Shown here in pieces: positions 51,722 to 58,966 of a stretch of DNA of 64,000 nucleotides. The notes below the pieces were generated by a model. It made no database searches and was not told the origin of the DNA. It was given only the letters and a program-made list of their open reading frames with translations. The number at the start of each line of letters is the position of its first letter. Position 1 is the first letter of the stretch. A program made the position numbers and the translations under genes. The stretch lies in NCBI GenBank assembly GCA_032207245.1, contig CM063499.1, positions 76,222,478-76,286,477 on the forward strand, written 5' to 3'. Origin of the DNA: Pardosa pseudoannulata (lineage: Eukaryota; Arthropoda; Arachnida; Araneae; Lycosidae).

Positions 51722-52383
51722 GTATATATATGTATATATATATATATATTTATATGTATATATATACATACATATATATATATATATATATACATATATT
51801 CATATATATATATATATATATATGCATATATATATATATATATATATGCATATATATATATAAATATGTGTATATATATATGTGTGTATATATATATATG
51901 TATATATATAAATATGTATGTGTGTGTACATATATATACATATATAGATATACATATATACATACATATATATATATATATATAAATAACCTCAGCTACC
52001 CCTAATTCAAGAAAACATTTCCAATTAATAGTTACAAGAAAAATATACTTCAAAATATTTTACTTTATATAGTTGTATCATAACAAAAATAAATTAATTT
52101 TAGATAAAAAAAAATTACAAATTAACAGGCAAACTAAATATTTAAGCATCAGATATGTAAGTTTGACACTTACTCTTTGTCCCCAACCTTCACTAAATGC
52201 TGCAGCAATTTGTGATTCATTAACATTTTCTTCCATCCTTATAGCTTTAGTTGTAGATCCAGATGAATTATCTTGCTCATTTTCCATATCTGAAGCACTA
52301 CAATTTGATGGTCCATTACCTACATTATTCAAACCCTTTCCTGCTGCTTGAGCCCATGTATTATGCTGTTTAACCAGTGGCAT
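22534..52383 (-). CDS. gw: Gawky/GW182 (TNRC6), miRNA silencing effector, 14 coding exons
   Basis: Exons, 5' to 3' on minus: 52383-52174, 49061-48686, 44989-44933, 42672-42023, 39750-39676, 38847-38790, 38686-38451, 36682-36533, 35439-35320, 34359-34132, 32958-32135, 25108-24939, 23218-23163, 23067-22534. They total 3,744 nt (1,247 aa) with every phase matching. Order: GW/WG-rich Argonaute-binding region (about 66-431), UBA (about 435-480), Q-rich segment (about 605-720), S/N-rich mid region with PAM2 [12 protein letters not shown] (919-930), PPPGL (1022-1026), RRM (about 1058-1141) and the LPGDLL tail. GW182 bridges Argonaute-miRNA complexes to poly(A)-binding protein (PAM2) and the deadenylases CCR4-NOT and PAN2-PAN3 (tryptophans), in cytoplasmic P bodies. 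Two introns need GC donors. The length suits the family (fly about 1,380). Confidence 0.92.
23163..23218 (-). CDS. gw: gawky exon 13: RRM start
   Basis: This 56-nt exon encodes [19 protein letters not shown], with RRM strand 1 (FLVLKNL). It begins with 2 nt of a split Gly codon and ends in phase 0 at CAG|GTAGAT. The join to IDGST reconstitutes the LTPQIDGST signature. Confidence 0.9.
24939..25108 (-). CDS. gw: gawky exon 12: PPPGL region
   Basis: It encodes [17 protein letters not shown], then PRPPPGL and W-containing spacers (SNWIS, QGWSS). The PPPGL motif is the TNRC6 site known to bind the GYF domain of GIGYF proteins. The donor is ACT G|GTAAAA; a later GTAACC donor at 24926 would break the frame with exon 13. 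Exon length is 170 nt (1+168+1). Confidence 0.88.
25147..25215. repeat. (TA)n microsatellite
   Basis: About 30 TA units in the gawky intron, some 40 bp upstream (in transcript sense) of exon 12. Confidence 0.95.
25319..25546. mobile_element. TTAA-flanked MITE, family M1 copy 1
   Basis: Ends CCCTTTTGTGGGCC and GGCACAAAAGGG form an inverted repeat beside TTAA (25315-25318) and a mutated TGAA (25547-25550). It is about 75% alike to the copy at 45138-45359 (shared 'ttcccatttgcat', 'tacacctgtggga', 'gctaattctattcaat' blocks). A piggyBac relic starts directly after it. Confidence 0.75.
25551..26448 (+). mobile_element. piggyBac element, dead
   Basis: Terminal repeats are CACTAGAATTACGGAAGGGGTC at the left and, reverse complemented, CAGTAGAATTACGGCGGGTGTC at the right. 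TTAA follows the right end (26449-26452) and TGAA precedes the left. Inner palindromic GTCATTTTGACAC motifs lie at both ends. At 898 bp it is far shorter than an autonomous copy. Confidence 0.85.
25755..26340 (+). pseudogene. piggyBac transposase fragment
   Basis: The best-preserved part (26086-26340) reads [20 protein letters not shown], then [24 protein letters not shown] and RLGENVV. This is the PGBD4-type DDE core around the second catalytic Asp (here W-L-E-V-D). Upstream bases 25790-26040 give more piggyBac-like peptide ([13 protein letters not shown]) broken by stops. Both termini are missing, so it cannot be active. Confidence 0.85.
26453..28184. other. gawky intron 11 spacer
   Basis: AT-rich, with no recognised element except an A24 run at 28097-28120 and a GGGGAGTGGTTT/AAACCATCCCC stem near 28134-28163. 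Confidence 0.5.
28097..28120. repeat. poly(A) run
   Basis: Twenty-four consecutive A on the plus strand. It may be an old retroposon tail, but no body was recognised beside it. Confidence 0.9.
28189..29121. mobile_element. TTAA-flanked DNA transposon relic
   Basis: TTAA|GGTATCTGTCTATGTTTG at 28185 pairs with TTAA|GATATCCGTCTACGTTGA (reverse complement) ending at 29125. The terminal match is about 16 of 18, with a TTAA duplication as in piggyBac or Kolobok. No transposase is recognisable. Confidence 0.6.
29395..30004. mobile_element. TTAA-flanked MITE (CCCCTTCC termini)
   Basis: TTAA|CCCCTTCCCGG at 29391 and CTTGGAAGGGG|TTAA at 30001-30008. The left half carries two GAACTCGGGCAGG/GAGTGTAGCTCGGGC direct motifs. 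It is 610 bp with no transposase; a piggyBac-type MITE is the best guess. Confidence 0.65.
30009..31200. other. gawky intron 11 spacer
   Basis: AT-rich, with no gene recognised. A C8 run followed by ACACACAC lies at 30481-30496. A solitary hAT-like end (CAGGGTTCCCACTC) begins near 31200. Confidence 0.45.
31483..32100. mobile_element. hAT element, CAGGGTTGG family copy 1
   Basis: Termini CAGGGTTGGCATGATTTAAA and, from the right, CAGAGTTGGAAAAAAATCAT. Perfect 8-bp duplications CTGTATAT at 31475-31482 and 32101-32108. The internal sequence is shared with the copies at 56382 and 62035. It lies only 26 bp inside intron 11 from the GC donor of gawky exon 11. Confidence 0.85.
32135..32958 (-). CDS. 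gw: gawky exon 11: mid region with PAM2
   Basis: An 824-nt exon, residues 721-995. It opens [11 protein letters not shown]; a long S/N-rich stretch contains a few tryptophans (NSWPEI, DSWSEP). The PAM2 core [12 protein letters not shown] and a following [16 protein letters not shown] block, well conserved in TNRC6, come next. Its end must be AAC AG|GCAAGT (a GC donor): the GT four bases on would join exon 12 out of frame and hit a stop at once. Read-through would end 70 nt into the intron, inside the hAT copy. Confidence 0.9.
33627..33796 (-). mobile_element. tRNA-derived SINE, family A copy 2
   Basis: Minus strand; GCGGAACGATGACCAATTGG head, box B degenerated to GGTTCAAATCT, tail CCAAACCAAT. 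Duplications GCCTAAATTGG at 33616-33626 and 33797-33807 are exact. In gawky intron 10, sense orientation. Confidence 0.85.
34132..34359 (-). CDS. gw: gawky exon 10: Q-rich segment
   Basis: Residues 645-720: [20 protein letters not shown], then [14 protein letters not shown] and [25 protein letters not shown]. This matches the TNRC6 glutamine-rich region implicated in P-body targeting. Phase 0 at both ends, donor CAG|GTGAGT. Confidence 0.9.
35320..35439 (-). CDS. gw: gawky exon 9
   Basis: Forty codons: [20 protein letters not shown], then [33 protein letters not shown] is a conserved TNRC6 block just before the Q-rich core. Phase 0 at both ends. Confidence 0.88.
35649..36406. mobile_element. 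TA-flanked pogo-like MITE
   Basis: TA|CAGTGAAACCTGCTTAAGAA at the left. The right end is AAACTTCTTAAACGGGTTGCACTG|TA, so the termini match with small differences. A second related start (GGTAAAACTCACTTAAGGAG) appears near 35783, suggesting a nested or duplicated end. No transposase. Confidence 0.65.
36533..36682 (-). CDS. gw: gawky exon 8
   Basis: Fifty codons of N-rich sequence ([20 protein letters not shown]) ending [18 protein letters not shown]. Low complexity at first, then a helical stretch. Phase 0 at both ends with CCA|GTAAGT. It maps between UBA and Q-rich parts. Confidence 0.82.
37222..37256. repeat. 35-bp near-perfect palindrome
   Basis: ATTTTGTGATATATATG and its inverse ATATATATCACAAAAT are separated by only a few bases, so it can form a hairpin or cruciform in gawky intron 7. 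Confidence 0.8.
37847..37941. repeat. ~46-bp tandem duplication
   Basis: Two adjacent copies beginning AAAGTAGTTTACATTAAACT, differing by one base in the middle. In gawky intron 7. Confidence 0.85.
38451..38686 (-). CDS. gw: gawky exon 7
   Basis: Completes the UBA end ([13 protein letters not shown]) and continues with a hydrophilic linker ([20 protein letters not shown]). 236 nt; begins with 2 nt of a split Leu codon and ends CAG|GTAATT in phase 0. Confidence 0.85.
38790..38847 (-). CDS. gw: gawky exon 6: UBA core
   Basis: A 58-nt exon: [19 protein letters not shown]. Together with the exon 5 tail it forms the UBA helices 2-3 known in GW182. Acceptor TTACAG, donor T|GTAAGT. Confidence 0.9.
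39676..39750 (-). CDS. gw: gawky exon 5: UBA start
   Basis: A 75-nt exon: [20 protein letters not shown] followed by ELNFK. This is the segment preceding and starting the UBA domain in TNRC6. Phase 0 at both ends. Confidence 0.9.
40111..40381 (-). mobile_element. tRNA-derived SINE, family B
   Basis: A 271-bp G/C-rich block in AT-rich intron 4. On the minus strand the head has TGGCATTGGGGTAGCGCATC and box B GGTTCGATCCC, followed by an unrelated body. Flanks TTACTCTTTTACTCATCT (40093-40110) and TTACTTTTTTACATCT (40382-40397) look like an aged target duplication. It differs from family A outside the tRNA-like part. Confidence 0.75.
42023..42672 (-). CDS. gw: gawky exon 4: main GW-rich Argonaute-binding exon
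   Basis: 650 nt, residues about 215-431. Many W motifs: PWGD, NWSP, GWDE, VWGN, HWKD, AWMK, NWSE, IWDD, NWSD, YWGS, NWAD and SWGG. Such W-G/W-S/W-D hooks insert into tryptophan pockets of the Argonaute PIWI domain. It begins with 2 nt that complete GAT from exon 3 and ends CAG|GTATTT in phase 0. Confidence 0.93.
42841..44100 (+). mobile_element. decayed pogo/CENP-B-type transposon remnant
   Basis: It starts with TATTTCCCCAAAAATAAACC, typical of some pogo-like termini. At about 43480-43590 the plus frame gives DKFKAF, then [20 protein letters not shown], which resembles the CENP-B-type helix-turn-helix (W-x-x-x-FLRRY-LSLRR pattern). Further downstream are DDE-like scraps, all broken by stops. 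The right end is uncertain. A SINE (42943-43111) sits within it. Confidence 0.45.
42943..43111 (-). mobile_element. tRNA-derived SINE, family A copy 3
   Basis: Minus strand, box B GGTTCGAATCC intact. Exact duplications CCATCAACCAGA at 42931-42942 and 43112-43123. Gawky intron 3, sense orientation. Confidence 0.88.
44350..44625 (+). pseudogene. LINE ORF2 C-terminal fragment
   Basis: The plus frame from about 44362 reads [20 protein letters not shown], then [19 protein letters not shown]. It then shifts frame to [18 protein letters not shown]. The RWLGHV...GRP..RW.D.V..DL...W...A.....WR order is the tail of non-LTR retrotransposon polymerases. The rest of the LINE is absent, as expected of 5'-truncated copies. 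Confidence 0.8.
44933..44989 (-). CDS. gw: gawky exon 3
   Basis: A 57-nt exon giving [18 protein letters not shown] with split codons at both ends. Only one of three frames is open and phase-compatible with both neighbours. It ends ATA G|GCAAGT, a second GC donor; the downstream GT would give a stop three codons on. It links the two GW-rich exons. Confidence 0.8.
   Translation of the reverse strand: MLFKLAHIICLWPMRIKI
45138..45359. mobile_element. TTAA-flanked MITE, family M1 copy 2
   Basis: TTAA (45134-45137) then TCCTTTCGTGGGCC; the right end is GGCCCATGAAAGGGT then TTAA (45360-45363). 222 bp, same family as 25319-25546. Confidence 0.8.
46257..46989. mobile_element. DNA transposon relic (CAGGCTTGCAA termini)
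   Basis: Inverted ends ACAGGCTTGCAACT and, from the right, CAGGCTTGCAATTC. TTAA flanks both sides (46253-46256, 46990-46993). GGTGAGAAAA blocks mirror each other just inside. The superfamily is uncertain: termini look hAT-like, flanks look TTAA-specific. Confidence 0.55.
47611..47652. repeat. (TA)n microsatellite
   Basis: About 21 TA units in gawky intron 2. Confidence 0.95.
47745..48400. repeat. four-copy ~165-bp tandem repeat
   Basis: The marker CATATGCTAT recurs at 47751, 47913, 48078 and 48245, so periods are 162, 165 and 167 bp. Each unit contains GCAGATAGCC, a CAGAAACTGAAATTGAGTTA block and TCATAAAAAGTTTT-like blocks. Identity between units looks above 90%. In gawky intron 2. Confidence 0.9.
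48686..49061 (-). CDS. gw: gawky exon 2: N-terminal GW region
   Basis: 376 nt, residues 71-196. It reads [54 protein letters not shown] and then SVWGAN, KSWGNQN and GWGGESS. The order INQDT.W.VPSSP / W-E-N / WGH-PS--GGTWGE is that of fly gawky's amino-terminal Argonaute-binding region. Ends T|GTAAGT in phase 1. A plain GGAATT start after TTTTAG joins exon 1 in phase 0. Confidence 0.92.
49151..49948. mobile_element. hAT-like transposon relic with CATGACTTT repeats
   Basis: Left CAGGGTATCTGCC; right end, reverse complemented, CATGGTTTCCGCGCACCTGG. GTAAGTA lies on both outer sides. Internal 'tccatgacttt' blocks recur at both ends in inverted arrangement. It contains an A22 run (49619-49640). 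No transposase. Confidence 0.5.
50544..50724 (-). mobile_element. tRNA-derived SINE, family A copy 4
   Basis: Minus strand: head GGGCTGAACAATGGCTTAAT, box B GGTTCGAATTCC, body AGTCATTTAGAATCAGC. Target duplication not clear. Gawky intron 1, sense. Confidence 0.75.
50878..51048 (-). mobile_element. tRNA-derived SINE, family A copy 5 (diverged)
   Basis: The most decayed copy: box B region GGTTCAAATCC, body GCCATTTGGAATGGAC. It lies 150 bp from copy 4 in the same orientation. Confidence 0.65.
51230..51985. repeat. large TA/TACA/CA satellite tract
   Basis: About 750 bp of almost pure alternating pyrimidine-purine sequence: TA runs mixed with TACATA, TATG and CACACA. Open frames exist in several frames on both strands, giving Y/I/H/C-only peptides; these are artefacts. 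Gawky intron 1. Confidence 0.97.
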
Positions 52384-52385
52384 AG
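52174..52385 (-). CDS. gw: gawky exon 1 (first coding)
   Basis: After the acceptor TTTTAG come CT and ATG (52383-52381), then [20 protein letters not shown], a polar stretch, and [13 protein letters not shown] at the donor [23 protein letters not shown] across the splice matches the start of fly gawky's conserved N-terminus. If the upstream 59973 donor is used, the junction reads TAA ACT ATG, giving an in-frame stop just before the ATG and A at -3, which supports this start. Confidence 0.82.
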
Positions 52386-53394
52386 CTAAAATAAAGTAAT
52401 TTTGTTAAATCAAGTTTTTGACAATAATCATATGATTTGGAATTTATACTGTAAAAGTTAGAAATTATATGTAGTTACATACAAAGAATATTTTTCAAAT
52501 TAAGATCAACAATGTAATGAAGACAAATTTACTTTCCTAAATTAAAAGACACCAATTTGTAAATAAGAGCTACTTTTACATTGTTTTAAAGATTACCTAT
52601 CATAAGAATATTTCAAAAGAATATTATTAATGTTCAAATTGAAGTAACCAGTATGTGGATAAAAAGAGATGACCTTAAAAAAATATCAAGAGGTATTTAT
52701 GATTTTAATGTATGGCTATTAATTACAATGTTACTATGAATTTCCAGATTTCATTGTGAGATGATATAACAGGATTAATTTTTTTTTCTTTAAGGAAAAA
52801 AAAAATAAAAATAAAAAAAAACTAGGAATGAAATGGATGAGAATTTTTAATGTTTTCTTGGAACAAGTTTCCATTTCCAGTGAAGGTAAATGATAAACCT
52901 ATAAATGATTCTTCTTAATTTCAAATATCTGCTATTATCTATAACTTTGTGATATGGATCAACCTTTTGATTTAGTGAGCCTCATGCATAAATTTAGTTT
53001 TTAGTAAGGACACACTAAAATCATGATGAATAGCTATATTAATTACAAAGCTTCATTTTACAGGCAATATCAAATACCTTATTACAAAATTCTTATTTCT
53101 TAAATAGTATTTTACAACATTTAAAATGAGAGACAATCTCTATGATGAAACAATCTGTAATTATTCAAAGTTGTTTAAATTTCATACTTCAATTACTCCC
53201 AGGAATTCATAATAACTTAAAAGTTAGGATATTCATCAATTTATATAATATTCAGCAAAAATGACTTGGACATTAACAAGTTAAATACAAATTTGGATGG
53301 ATGGTATTTGAAAAACAGATAAAAATCTATCATCAATGAGGTCACACCTAGGCATCTCTTAACTTTAAGGAAAAAAAGAGGAATGAGGCTAGAG

Positions 53395-54063
53395 CAGGGC
53401 CTGATAATTGCACAGGTACTAGAGGCACGTGCCCTTGGCACGAAAATTTAGTCGAGTGCTTGAAACACATATTAAGTGGGGAAAAATTGCAAACTTATGC
53501 TACCACCGTTAAGTTTTAATAAATTATTGTACAAGGTAATTGTGTTTGTCATGAACTATATTGTTTCCTATTTAATTTTACTGTTATTTACCTGATAATT
53601 AATTCCCTCAACAAACCTGGTGTTCTTTATATCCTATGGGTTACTACATATTTATATGAAATTATTAGCAACGTACCACTATAAACCATTAAATTATCTC
53701 ATCAGTTTAAATTATTTTAAATTTTATTATTTATTTTCTGCACCACAGAGCTTATGAATGTGACAAGGTTAAAAAATAAATAAATAAATAATAAAAAAAA
53801 AAGTGGGTCACTCTAGGTCTTTAAAAGTTCTTATTTTTAGCATGGCTAAACAGAGATAATAATTATTACATAAAACGAAAATTTGGTGTTTTTGATTTTG
53901 AATATTACTTAATGCTAATTTTTTAAATATGTTTGATAATTCAATGTTACAAATTTTATATGACTGTAATTATGATAACTTGTTGCTATAAATTTGTAAT
54001 GGGGGTAAAGGACACAAAAATTGAATTGTGCCCTGGGCACAAAAGTATCTTAGTCGGGCCCTG
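53395..54063. mobile_element. hAT element (CAGGGCC termini)
   Basis: Left CAGGGCCTGATAATTGCACA; right end, reverse complemented, CAGGGCCCGACTAAGATAC. Exact 8-bp duplications GGCTAGAG at 53387-53394 and 54064-54071. GTGCCCTTGGCAC and GTGCCCTGGGCAC palindromes lie just inside each end. 669 bp, no transposase. Confidence 0.85.
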
Positions 54064-54071
54064 GGCTAGAG

Positions 54072-55558
54072 GATGTTTCTACTTTATGAGAATTTATGGT
54101 TTTGAAATCTTAAAACTAAATCCCACTGAAGAGGGCTAACATTTTCCTTTAATAAATTCTAGTCACTGGAAATTATATAGGCTTAAAAAGGACTGTCTCT
54201 ATAACAAGGCTGCTTCTCTGAGTTCCTGTGTTCTTTCAGAAATTAAATTTATCTGATTATGAAAATTATTTAACTCAGAATAGAACTAAATGTGATTTAA
54301 AGTACCACTTTTTCTCCAAATGCAATAGCAAAATTTATCCTCTTAAAAAATATTTGTCAACAAAGATGAATTATTAAATTTTGTTAAATATTCAGTTCAT
54401 TTACATTAGTATAGTACAAATAAAAAGAAATTATTTTTTTTTCAGTGTAGCGGTATTAATATATGTATTAAAAGGCTCTGTTTTTAAATTAAAACTTGAT
54501 ATAGTTTAATTTTTCAATGATATAAAATATTTTGCAATTTAGTATTTTGGAATGATTTATATATATATAGTGCAAAATAACAAAATATTTTAATAACAGA
54601 TATACAGCATAAAATAAGATAAAAATTTTTTAGCATTGGATATCTATATCTGGCACATAAGGGAGCATTTGATATCTCACATACACCAAAATCACTCTTC
54701 ATCTAATCTTAATTTTAAATTGAATTATGGGGACTAAATAATCTAATAAAAAATACAAAAACTATTACAAAAAATGATTTAATAACCTACAGCACAAATA
54801 CAGTACTGATTGCTACTTATAGTAAAAGTGTATGAAGTGCAATGTATTTAGTAAAATGTTTAGAAATTAGCTAGGAGATACATTTGCACTTTTAGATTAT
54901 ACCAGTTTAATTTTAACAAATCATATTTACATGTAAAATTTGAAACGAGGTTTTAGTTTTGGGCCCACTAATTTGAAACTCACTATATATAGTGAAAACT
55001 GTAATTCAGGCAATTTTCATGTGAATACCTTATTTGGTATTGTATATGTAACCAATATCTTTCCCTAATTACACTGGATGATTAACCCCTATTATTTGAT
55101 TTGCCCAGGCTTGCTGAGAAAAAAGAACTGCTAATTGCAGAACAGTTGTGACATCATTTAAGAAAACAAATTTCAACAATGTAGAACTTTACATTTTTTA
55201 AAGATTGAAAAACATGGGTCTCAATAACTTCATCATAAAGTAATGTCTCTGCATTGAGTGATAATAGAATATTCACATCTTTCACAAATATTAAACCAAA
55301 GAGTCATGTGACTTTATTCCCATGAGATTAGAGATTATTCAGCGATTTTTAGAAGGTAAAAACGAACCTTGAACATTTAAGCTAGCTTGAAAATTACTTA
55401 TTGGAGAAGAGAAACCATTTTAATGGGACAACTGAAAAATGCAGGCAGAGGATAGAAAATTAGCATTTATCCCTGTACTAGTTTTCAGAGACAGGCATTT
55501 GCAGCTGGGAAGTTAGGTATTAAAAAAGGAGAATTTTATGTATTTAAGGGTAATAACT

Positions 55559-55560
<2 letters not shown>
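54072..55560. other. gawky first-intron spacer
   Basis: AT-rich unique-looking sequence; nothing recognised. Confidence 0.5.

Positions 55561-55619
<59 letters not shown>
55561..55619. repeat. (TA)n microsatellite
   Basis: About 28 TA units. Confidence 0.95.
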
Positions 55620-55621
<2 letters not shown>

Positions 55622-56124
55622 ATTACCATTTGATTTTAATAAATTCTTTGCACATTTTACTTTTCCTTCCATTTTCTTTTTTTTTAGTAAATTTTTACTA
55701 TGAAACTTATTTGAATATAACTACTTAAGATAGAATTTCATTTTCTTAAATAAAACTTATGTTATAATATATTTTAAATTTAGAAATAAACTATACAGGC
55801 AGTGATTCCTTTACTTTCAGAGATGAGTTTTTGAAATTATTAACATAATATTAAGTACTAAATATCAAAGCAGAAAAAAACAATTGTTTTTCTTAATTTT
55901 GCTTGTGATAAACTTATAACTTGTTCTTTCTAAAAATATAATCTTAACTTTTTGTAAAAGAAAAAATTGAATATAAAGGTAATGAAATTAACGTATGCAA
56001 GTATCAGAGCACTTTGATCAAACAGTTCATATTTAACAAAAATGTGAAAATAACAGAAAATTCAATATTCAGTTAGCTATCATTCAGGTAAAATTATGCT
56101 TTTTATATGTTTTGACATTGATGG

Positions 56125-56292
56125 ATTGGATTAAAGCAAAATCGTCTACTGTATTGCTACACAAGGGCTACTCAGACTGAGACCTACAGCTTAAAGTTGA
56201 TTCCAAATGATTATGGGCAACCTTGCCAGCAGTGGGATTCAAATCCATGAACTTTGGCATAGAAGAGTAGCACCCTTCTAATTCATCAATCA
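56125..56292 (-). mobile_element. tRNA-derived SINE, family A copy 6
   Basis: Minus strand: box B GGATTTGAATCC, body AATCATTTGGAATCAACTTT, preserved GTAGGTCTCAGTCTG. The ends carry ATTGATGGATTGG/AATTCATCAATCAA-like sequences but no clean duplication. Gawky first intron, sense. Confidence 0.7.
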
Positions 56293-56381
56293 ATAATTAT
56301 AATGTTTTGTTATGTAATGTTAATTTGTATTGTTTTTTAAAATTTTTTTGTAAATGAGAGCAATCAAAAAATACTGCAGAT

Positions 56382-57160
56382 CAGGGTTGGCATGATTTAA
56401 ACCAGTTAATTTTTTTTTGAAAAAATCATTGATTTAAATAATTTTTTTTTACTTCTTTTAAAACCCATATTCCAAAGACAGGAGAATTGGGAATCAGTCA
56501 GCACGGTAATACCAATAAGTAAATAAGTGTCAATAGATAGCATGTGCTTTCCAAGAATTTAGGGGTGTTGTTATCAGAAAGTATGTAGTAGGGGTAGTAC
56601 AATGACTGATTATGACTGGTGGAAATCATTTTATGTAATGGGAGGTAAAGAGAGTATTACAAAATTTGATATCCAGATTGTCTACCAAATAACATAAGTC
56701 ATGGCTTCATCTGCTGGAATAAAAAGACAGTTTACTTTTTTTGGTATTTAGCCTTCGTAACCAATTAGGAGTGGATAAAGCATCAAATCTAGTGTTTTTA
56801 TTGAAACAAATCGATAATTTGGTGCTTAAAAATATTGAAATATTTGTGATTTGTTTTTTTAAATAAATAGTTTGCATTAAAAGAATATTTAATTTGTTCT
56901 TTTAATTTACACCTATTTAGTTTGCACTATCCAATTACAAAATAATAGAATGTATTTAGATTAAAATTTATATATTTAAGTTTAGGTAATCAATGTGCAG
57001 AATATACTAGGTAGATAAGATGTTACATCTTATAACAAACTATTCTATGTATATTGCAAAAAACATAAAAACAACAATTAAAATTAGTATTAAAAAAAAT
57101 CTGATTTAAATAAAAAAAATCTGATTTAAATCAAATAAATCTGATTTTTTTCCAACCCTG
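56382..57160. mobile_element. hAT element, CAGGGTTGG family copy 2 (SINE-free)
   Basis: Perfect 8-bp duplications CTGCAGAT at 56374-56381 and 57161-57168; termini CAGGGTTGG. It is the longer internal form and includes the site (near 56755-56770) that is occupied by a SINE in the copy at 62035. Confidence 0.9.
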
Positions 57161-58736
57161 CTGCAGATGCTTTAGTCACAAACTTAAAGAGTAAAGGAAA
57201 TGTTAAGACTTTTTAATATTTAATTTTGTTTTAAATAATCTTTATTGCATATTGCTGTCTTATTTCTTTTATATTTTATATATATTTATTTCTAATAGTT
57301 GTGTAAATTAAATTTTTTGCCATGCATATTCAACATAATTTAAATACAGGTGTTTAAATAGAGGTAAATCAAAGCATTAAAAGCAAGAATATATAAATCT
57401 AAATGTTTGATATTTTATAAGTAATATCTTAAGTACATAACATATATGTAAAATATTGAAGAAATTAAATTTAAAGCAAATAGTATTTTAATTTTTCTAA
57501 AATTTAACTTAGATAAGAGAAATTCTTCAAAATAAAATATTTTTCATTACTTGAAATTTCCCGAATTTTGTCTTAAAACATTTAGTAATAATTTAACGGA
57601 AATGCAATTATAGATTGATGGATTTTTATTCCAAAGCATATCTTATTAAGATGAGAACCAGCCTTTAAACGGGAGTGAATAATTTATATTGTTTAAATGA
57701 TAAAAATTATAAAAACCATTTTAGCACAATAATTGGTTGGTTGATTTACCAGACTTTTGTGGCGCTAAGTTCTTTAAGGACAAACTGCACCAAACAAGAT
57801 GAGAAAATAAAAACTCAAAAGACAAAACTTACGAACAAAAATTTTGACAATAGTTGAATATTTATGATGTGTTAGGATGCTGATTATGAAAAATACAACT
57901 TTTTAAATGAACTAGATTAAAATGTCCATGAATAATAATTTTGGTGAACATTGAGAAATGTACAGATAGTGATAAATTTTTTAAGTCTTCAATATATTTT
58001 TAAATATGAACACAAATGTTCATAACACAAACACTTTTGAATAAATCTAATTTAGACAGTTTTCTTAAACTTTTTGATTTAATCACCCATGGAGAAATTA
58101 TATGCCTTTTTTTTCAAACTGCCTTTAATACCATTTTATTTTAGATCAAAATAAACTAGATGAAGTTCTGACATCAGAACTCATGTATTTATATAAACCA
58201 CTTTCAAGTTTAAAAAAAACTGACAGACTGCAATAAAAAGTTTCAATAAAAATAAGAAAAGTATTAGATTTGAAATATTCAGCAGCATCTTTATCAGATA
58301 CTTATGGCAATAAAAGGAAATATTTAAAAATGAAATGTAAGACTTATTCAAGAAAAATACACAAAATTCTACAAAAAAAATTTGTAATGTCATAAAAGAT
58401 TAATTATATATGAAATACACATTAACTTCAAGCTAAATTGCATGCATAGCTATGATTTTTTAAATGGTTATTTTTTTTAAATTGAGCATGACTTTTAAGA
58501 TACTGCATTTGCAATATTTAGACAAGAGAATTTGAATATATTTTACTATATATATAAGATTTAATATTTCAATCCGGAAAATAATCTTTGCATTTAGAAT
58601 AAATTTAATTTTACAATGCTATTAAGATTTTTAAATAACGTTAATAAATTTTTAAAAAATTTAAATAGAATAAAAAATATACTAGTAGTTTTTAAAAGCT
58701 GGTATGAAATTTATATCCTTTATATATCCTTATATC

Positions 58737-58816
58737 CCCCTAATTAGGTATGTAAAAACATAATTCTCTAATATTTCAATATTAGAGATTTATGTTTTTA
58801 CATTCCTAATTAGGGG
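58737..58816. repeat. near-perfect 39-bp-stem hairpin
   Basis: Arm 58737-58775 (begins CCCCTAATTAGG) pairs with 58778-58816 (ends CCTAATTAGGGG) with only two mismatches. In gawky's first intron. A fold-back MITE or an RNA hairpin; the apical loop would be small unless the A/T end opens. Confidence 0.9.
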
Positions 58817-58936
58817 AAATAAGCCCAAATAAACTTTAAAATCTAGTAACAGAAAACAATGCTGATTAACAAGAATAAAAATATTTCATGAAGGACTCTA
58901 TTTGGTCATACTTTTTGGAAAAATTGTCTCTTAAAA

Positions 58937-58966
58937 ATTCCAAGCAATCAGAAAATTGCTTGGAAT
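58937..58966. repeat. 12-bp-stem hairpin
   Basis: ATTCCAAGCAAT, a 6-nt loop, ATTGCTTGGAAT. 120 bp from the larger hairpin. Confidence 0.75.

Noticed and set aside
51140..52053. Open frames of 150-280 codons on both strands
   Set aside because: Translations of a TA/TACA repeat; only Y, I, H, C, V, T and M appear. No gene.
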